Shown in pieces: positions 58,207-64,000 of a DNA stretch of 64,000 bases. The notes beneath the pieces are model-generated. The model did no database searches and was not told the origin of the DNA. It saw only the letters and a program-made list of their open reading frames with translations. The position numbers and the translations under genes are program-made. The DNA is from Clitopilus passeckerianus (taxonomy: Eukaryota > Basidiomycota > Agaricomycetes > Agaricales > Entolomataceae), in NCBI GenBank assembly GCA_944990035.1, contig CALYLX010000096.1:496001-560000 (forward strand), read 5' to 3'. Position 1 is the first letter of the stretch; every line of letters begins with the position of its first letter.

Positions 58207-61200
58207 TTATATTTTACTATTATTTTCTGTCACGCCGGTCCTTGGCCCGGAGGGGTTCATGAGGGGTTCACAAGGATCGAGGGGTTCACGAATAGAATCA
58301 CCCCCGACTGCATGGCTTAACAGCGTCGTTCCATGGATGTCCGCCGAATTGATGTCGATGTCTTCGTAGTTGAGCAGGAGCCTTACCACCCCTTCATGGC
58401 CATTCCGAGCTGCCCATATCAATGGTGTCCATCCATCGGGATCTCCCAAATTGGCGTTGATGCCCTCGTGGTTGAGGAAGAATGCCACCACTGCTTCACG
58501 ACCACCTCCAGCTGCATGGCTGAGTGGTGTCCTTCCTTTGTTGTCCGCCAAGTTGACGTCGATGCCTTCGTGGGCAAGCAAGAGTGCCACCGCTGCTTCA
58601 TGGTCACCAAAAGCTGCCCACATCAATGGTGTCCATCCGCCGGATGCCGCCAAATTAACGTCGATGCCCTCGTGGTTGAGCAAGGATGCCACCACTGCTC
58701 CAAGACCACCTCCGGCTGCATGGCTTAACGGCGTCCTTCCTTGGTTGTCCACCAGATTCATGTCGATGTCTTCGTAGTTGAGCAAGAGTACCGCCCCTTC
58801 TTCATGACCCTGCCTACATGCATGCACCAGAGCTGTGAAACCCTCCCTATCTCTTCCATTGACGTGGCCAACCGGAAGTGACCCTTGTACTTCCCATCTA
58901 TCGGAAAGGAGGCCAGGGCTCGTGGCATCGTGCTGTGTTCTGGACCAGCGCTGCATTGCTTCAAGACAAGCTACCCTGCCCATGTATGCGGCATACATGA
59001 GAGGTGTTCTACCTTCAGCCGTCAGGGGAACTTCCTCAAGGGGACCCAAAAGACTTGGTAATAGAGTGATCCGATTGTAGTATATCGCAAGTAAAACGGG
59101 GGATATTGTCGTGGTTGGAGGACTATCGGGGTCGTAAGGATCGAAGGAGCTCAGTATGTGGGTGCAGCAGAGATGGGGAGCTATGTCGCCATTTGTTAAG
59201 AATATATTGAAGTTGCTAGAAGTTTCTTCTCCTCCACCATGGAATCCCACATTCCAGGCTGCATAATCATAGAATGGAATGATATGGGATGTTAAACGCC
59301 AAGAGGAATCCTGTAATGTGCCAATGCAGAGCGGCAGGGAAAGGTATGCAATGCAGGTGTTGACTATTGATTCTTCTGCACCTGGGAAGTACTCGGACTG
59401 GATTCGAGGGGTTTCAAAGAAGTCTTGAGCTGTGAAATCTAATAGCGGCAAAACTCAGCATGGAAGGTTGCAAATATAGAGCTTGGTACTTACGGACAAA
59501 GATCACGCTCTCATCTCGTAAAATGACCAGGCCGGCACAAAGAGAAGTGATTGTCGACATGGACGTGACATAATCCTCAATGTTTTCGAGCCCGGCCTTA
59601 GTGGCGAGTGCATGCTGTAATTCTCTGACAGACAGCCGGCGCTTTGCGCGGGTAACCCAAGTCAATGTCATCATCGCGAGTTCTCTGCGTGATTCAGGAT
59701 ATGTCTTGAAGCGCTGAAGAACTCGTTCGTACGTGACATCAATTTCGTGCGGAAGATTGGCCAGAGCATCCTTCAAAGTGCCGCGGTTGAGTTGGTCTGC
59801 AAGCGTATTCATGTGGAGTTCAGCCATGAGGAATCTATTGATAATTGATACTCAGTAAGGTCCGCTACTGGAACTCGCGGAATAGAAAACTTACCTTCCT
59901 CCAGCAGCCTCCTTCACCTTCTGCACGATTTCTGCCAAAAATTCGTCCGAAATGTCGAAGTGAAATTTAGCGGTGCCAATTCTATTCCTGATATATATGG
60001 ACATGTCTTCATCATTTGCATCAATCTCTTGTCGGATTGCATTGAATTCCCGGAATAGTTCCTCCATGCCATCAAGCATCCGGGATGTTACGAACAATTT
60101 AACAGTATTCCCGAGGGAGGTAAGAATATAAAGGAGCTCGCAAAGGTTCTCGATGTTGTAGTTCTCTAGGTATTCGTCGAGCGCATCAAGAACGATGCAG
60201 TACTGCTGAAACTGATGGCAGGTTTTTGAAAGGGTAGAGTGCAGCCCAGTGGTTGGGGGCCGAGGGTGGTCCTTCTGATTGGCCTCATGAAAAGCCTCCA
60301 GATGTGAAGACGTTCCTTTGCCTGGGTAGGATTCATACAGCTGCCTTGACAAGCATTCAACAACCATCGCGGTGTTCTGTTGGCCTTGAAGCTTGTAGTT
60401 GAAGTAGGCAAACCCGACGGCCACTGTGCCGGAACGACGCTGGCGTAAGTAATCAATCACCAATGAGCTGATGGAGGGGAACAGAGAAATGAGTGGAATT
60501 CCAATGAACAGCGAAGGGTAAAAACTCACGCTATGGTAGTCTTCCCGACCCCAGCTAGATAGCAATATTAGAATAGAACATGATGGCAGAGGTTCAGCCC
60601 TTACGTATGCCTGGACACCACAATACAGGGCAGCTGGGGTCCGTCTGCCACCTTTTGAATGGTTCCGACGCGAATATCCATGTTCCAGTATTTTCAGTTC
60701 GCTTCTTAGAAATATCGTGGTGTGTCAGGCGGTAGTCCGTCGAGGAATACCATTCTGCAACCTTCCTGCGGTGGTCACCTAGTATTCTGGGTTACTCGAA
60801 AAGCCGGCAAAGGCGAGAAGTATGTGCTTACTCGAGTCTATATAACAGATTCCGCGTGAGTGGCTAAGAAAGGATGCAATGCATATATGCCCGACTTACA
60901 GACAATCTGGTCCCCTGCAACATCATTGAAGATTCCACCGTATATCTCAACTCCTCGGCTACCGGCAATGACGTCTGGTGTCTCTGACTGTCTTTGAGCG
61001 TCGAGATGAGACTGTATAGCAGGTGCCTCCTCCATGGTGGCGAAATTGACCCCTTCAGCGTATTGGCTTTGCGTGGTCTCGCCTTGCCAATTTCCTCGCT
61101 GAATGACAGCACCATCCCTGGTCACTCCTTGGTCTTCCCGTTCCCTCTCCTCCTCGCCTCGAGTGTTTACAGCTATGACACCGTCAGTACATATTTTGTA

Positions 61201-61794
61201 GTGAAATTCCATCCTTGCTGACCATCATCTCGTTCATCCTTTACCGCAGTCGCCAGTATAGGGCTAGGGTTTAATCCCCCACATTCTAGATTGGATCTGC
61301 GGGGTGTGATACCGCTGTCTTCCTTTTGGCAACGCGATGTATCCATAAGAGACTGGGTAGTCTCTGGTAAAATATCAGTCAGCGAGGAATTCAATACTTT
61401 GGTGAAATAACATACCATGACGCCGGAGTAAATCAAAGGAGCCGGTCTTCCAGCATTCCAAAAGATTGCTTCGCAGTCCAGCATCGGTAAACAACAATTT
61501 TGAAGCTTCCCCCCGGTCCAATCTAACCCCAAGATTCGATAGGATTTCCTCGAGCAGTGTCGCCTCAAAGACCGCCCTGACTGGAGTCGGCGCATTCGTA
61601 TATCCCCTCCAATTGTACTGCCGAAGCAGCAACGTGTCTTCGTCGGCCTCTTCATCAACCTGCCCACTTTTGAAGCGAGAAGTCGTCGACCATTGTCTAA
61701 TTAAACTTTTCCTGCGGCTCCAGAGGACGAGTCCTCCTGCGACAAGCGCCAACGCGGCAGTCGGGGGGATAAGGTAGTTTGAACCACGATTCAT
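58207..61794 (-). CDS. NACHT-ankyrin (NLR-like) protein, ending in a transposon
   Basis: Nine exons: 61794..61416, 61363..61223, 61172..60900, 60837..60832 (a 6-nt microexon, provisional), 60778..60605, 60554..60530, 60467..59895, 59834..59494 and 59438..58207. The phases agree. The N-terminus has a hydrophobic segment (YLIPPTAALALVAGGLVLW) followed by basic residues, then an unknown region. A GGIFNDVAGDQ motif and WYSSTDYRLTHHDI lead into NACHT: P-loop GVGKTT (326-331) and Walker B IVLDALDE (424-431). A helical region and six full ankyrin repeats follow from about residue 783. A seventh repeat is cut at 58304 by the transposon, and the frame runs on 32 codons into its terminus (about 1047 residues). 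It is a STAND-class signalling ATPase of the fungal self/non-self type, by family. Confidence 0.85.
58249..58303 (-). repeat. Right terminal inverted repeat
   Basis: Inverse of 55944..55998 with seven mismatches. It also supplies the last codons and stop region of the truncated NACHT-ankyrin frame. Confidence 0.88.
58304..58312. repeat. 9-bp target-site duplication, right copy
   Basis: CCGACTGCA, identical to 55935..55943. Confidence 0.9.
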
Positions 61795-62319
61795 GACATG
61801 GAGTCGAGCCCGGGGCGAATTGTACGGTTGGACCTTCAAGAGCGTAAAGAGTCCGAATCCTCAAAGAAACGTGGAGAGTTGGCTGTGTGTCTGCTGTGTG
61901 ATGCCTGTCGTACGGGCGCTTGTTGCTTGGGAGAGTACAGTGTGACAGGTCCGCACAACTGACCTCCAGCAATGTATACCTTTTGGGCGCTTGGAGTATG
62001 ATATATGAGCATTGAGGAAGCGCGAAGGACGATTCGGGGATTCGGCAGATCATGGCTTGGAAGAGGAAGCATGTTCCCACAGACGACACTTTCCTTGAGG
62101 CATGGAGTGCCCTCCGGCGTACATAAGAAACTCATCGAGAACTTGGGATATGGAAAAGCTGAGTATCATCTAAAGCTTCAACTTCTTTATGTCCTACCGA
62201 TCTCATGAATGAGAGTGTGAATGAGAGTGTTGCTTTCTCTTGCGACCCTTACCCAGTTTGGCTCTAATAAGTACTTCGGTCAAGGACGAGGTCGAGTACT
62301 AGTATGAGCTCAGGAATGC
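61795..62319. other. Upstream region of the NACHT-ankyrin gene
   Basis: Presumed promoter and 5' UTR. An in-frame upstream ATG at 61839 would add 15 residues; the ATG at 61794 puts the hydrophobic segment at the N-terminus and is preferred. Confidence 0.4.
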
Positions 62320-62690
62320 CGAGCAAGCGGGGCAAATGCTACCAAGCGCTCGTAACTCTGAAATAACAAGGGTCTCGTCGTTATCTTTTTTTCCTCATGT
62401 CAAGCAATTCCCTGCTCAACCCCTTCCTGTAAAATAGCCACCCAAATGAATACGCTTGAGAAGGGATGCACGGTACATTCAACCTTCAATGCATATTTCC
62501 AGGTCTCAAGCCAAGCCAAGTGGCGTACGCTGGGCGTCTGACCATTCAAACAATTTCTTCGAAAAGGTTGTTGGCTGTCTAAGTACAGCCTGAGGTGACG
62601 GAACCAAACTAAGTGTATGGCAAAAGACTGGCGGAGCGGTACATGCAGAAACCGAGTCTTCTAGGAGTGGTATGCTCTAGGCGCGATGTA
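62320..62690 (+). repeat. Dispersed direct repeat, copy B
   Basis: Partner of 54075..54435, same orientation, about 8.2 kb away on the other side of the NACHT-ankyrin locus. Confidence 0.65.
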
Positions 62691-63713
62691 TCTGTAAAGT
62701 GGCCAGGCGGCTCTATACATTTGACTCCAAATCTATTCTTCCAGCGCCTCAGCAGCTGCTAGTTTTTGCTTGGACAGCTCTTTCATCCGTCGGAGGTAGC
62801 TGGTTGCGGAAAACAATATACCATCAGTTCAAGACGTTTTTATTCCACAAGGCAGGACTTACTCTTCGTATTGACACCTAACGAGGGCGGGTGGAGAGGC
62901 ATGGTTAGAAAATGGGCTGGAAATGGAAGGGAGGGAAGACAGGAGACACACCTTTCGTACTCATGTCGCTCATGCTCGCATTCCCAGGGGAGGTAGTAGG
63001 CTTTCTTTCGGCAGACGTTCAGAGGGAGCAACAAACTAATCACAGGAAGTCGTCGTAAGATCGTGGTTCAGTGGATTCGAACGAGTAATGAACATGAAGG
63101 AGCAACGATGAAATGAAACGACATGGAATCAGTCAGAACACCTGCATGCCATGCCAGAACGGAAACACATACGCTGAACACCCATCTCTCCACCCTAAAG
63201 GGACCTTGTTTGTTTTCAGTTCGGTTTGTGACGCTGTCGTCGACGAGGCCATGATAACCCGGTTTGCAGAGAGAAAGGTGGAATGCGAGAAAGTTTAAGC
63301 TTGAGGCCTAGAATACGGAGTAGGCTCGTTCGGAATACGAGCTTGTTGCGGTGAGTGTTCGGAAGAGGTGTTTGGCACTGGCGTTGGGTGCAAACAGAGA
63401 TTTTCAGGTAAGCGCCTCCTTGGGATGCACAACCGCCATCCCACACTGCGCTCAATTTACTTCATTCATTTTTCATTGATTGACCAGGCACTGAACTAAG
63501 GAGACGAACTCGAACATGGTTCCCCGGAAAATGCCATTGATTCATTATACACTATAACCGCGGATTAAATATGATACAGTGGCCTAACACGACTACTAGC
63601 CCAAGATTGAAGATTGAACATGAAGATGTGAAGATGCGAAGATGCGAAGAAATTTATGAGGCGAAACCAGTGAAAAGAAGATCGAAAGCCAAATTCTCCC
63701 GATACTACCCCAA
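62691..63713. other. Intergenic, no gene recognised
   Basis: Only short frames without recognisable patterns. A small GAAGATG tandem run lies near 63620-63655. Confidence 0.45.
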
Positions 63714-64000
63714 TTATGAAAGAAACCTCCCAGGCAACAACCAATATTTGATACTCTCGAACGGGGACACTTTCCTCCTCGCAGCCGCAGCCGTGTCCTT
63801 CTCTCTTCGTTCCCTGCCTCGCTGCGGTGCAAGCGGATCACTGCTCTTGGTGACCCACTGGTGACTCTGTCTCTGTACCGGTCCTGGTCCTGCTGCTGGC
63901 GCTACAGACTGAAGGAACTGCGACGAATACGGGGCGTAGCCTGGGTTCGCGCTGTGTCGGTAGGCTTTGAGCTTCTCCCTTGAAGTTTGTCCTTGCATTT
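63714..64000 (-). CDS. Unidentified protein, C-terminal end (runs off window)
   Basis: A minus-strand frame enters from beyond the right edge and stops at 63714. It reads MQGQTSREKLKAYRHSANPG, then a Pro/Gln/Ala-rich stretch, then a basic tail (RGRERREKDTAAAARRK). It looks like the disordered end of a larger protein. No family is recognised, and an intron within the last part is possible. Confidence 0.35.
   Translation of the reverse strand, partial: MQGQTSREKLKAYRHSANPGYAPYSSQFLQSVAPAAGPGPVQRQSHQWVTKSSDPLAPQRGRERREKDTAAAARRKVSPFESIKYWLLPGRFLS

Larger units (their letters stand above)
55944..58303. mobile_element. Mutator-like DNA transposon carrying a Ulp1-type gene
   Basis: 2360 bp bounded by inverted termini of about 55 bp (48 of 55 positions match by eye) and flanked by a perfect 9-bp direct duplication, the size typical of Mutator-like elements. 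The termini begin GGATAATTCTATTCGTGAAC (left) and GGGTGATTCTATTCGTGAAC (right, reversed). Each contains three spaced copies of TGAACCCCTC. The only gene inside is a Ulp1-like protease with a C-terminal zinc knuckle. No DDE transposase is present, so the copy must be moved in trans if it moves at all. It sits inside an ankyrin repeat of the NACHT-ankyrin gene. Removing one duplication and the element gives back a continuous repeat frame. Confidence 0.88.

Noticed and set aside
55450..58777. Plus-strand Cys/His-rich frames opposite the ankyrin repeats (55450..55701, 58333..58728)
   Set aside because: Their repeated Cys and His are the reverse of the conserved ankyrin codons. The minus strand has the domain.

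Overview
The window reads as a stretch of a filamentous basidiomycete (probably Agaricomycetes) genome. Genes are densely intron-split, and most introns I could place are 50-65 nt with GT..AG ends. The families present are typical of mushrooms: an OTT_1508-like deaminase, ricin-B-type lectins, a NACHT-ankyrin (NLR-like) gene, a DUF7729 cell-surface protein, GT32, and a basidiomycete HNH-family fragment. No tRNA, rRNA or CRISPR was recognised. Exon boundaries were placed by eye from splice motifs and reading phase. Family names come from motif recognition, not from database searches.

Layout. 0-15.6 kb: a tandem pair of short-chain dehydrogenases, a truncated HNH-family gene overlapping a possible small secreted peptide, a GT32 glycosyltransferase, the DDX6/Dhh1 RNA helicase, a DUF7729 surface protein and an OTT_1508-like deaminase. 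18.8-27.8 kb: a GNAT acetyltransferase gene split by an 8.3-kb LINE. The LINE has a matching target-site duplication, a frameshifted ORF1, a structured 645-nt spacer, an intact 1714-codon ORF2 (endonuclease, reverse transcriptase, RNase H) and a poly-A tail. 28.4-33.1 kb: a DUF1769 protein and a three-member lectin array (two intact, one decayed). 35.5-42.6 kb: a large disordered PH-domain protein and the PP1 catalytic subunit. 44.8-53.0 kb: a sugar transporter and the autophagy scaffold ATG11 (13 exons). 55.4-61.8 kb: a NACHT-ankyrin gene whose repeat array is interrupted by a 2360-bp DNA transposon with ~55-bp inverted termini and a perfect 9-bp target-site duplication. That element is Mutator-like and encodes a Ulp1-type cysteine protease ending in a zinc knuckle.

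Housekeeping genes (Dhh1, PP1, ATG11, the transporter) are intact and alternate with accessory genes: lectins, the NLR-like gene, the deaminase and mobile elements. Two accessory genes are broken by transposons whose insertion points can be read to the nucleotide. The strongest leads are the Ulp1-carrying Mutator-like element inside the NLR-like gene, the structured RNA between the LINE ORFs, and a GC-AG intron in PP1.
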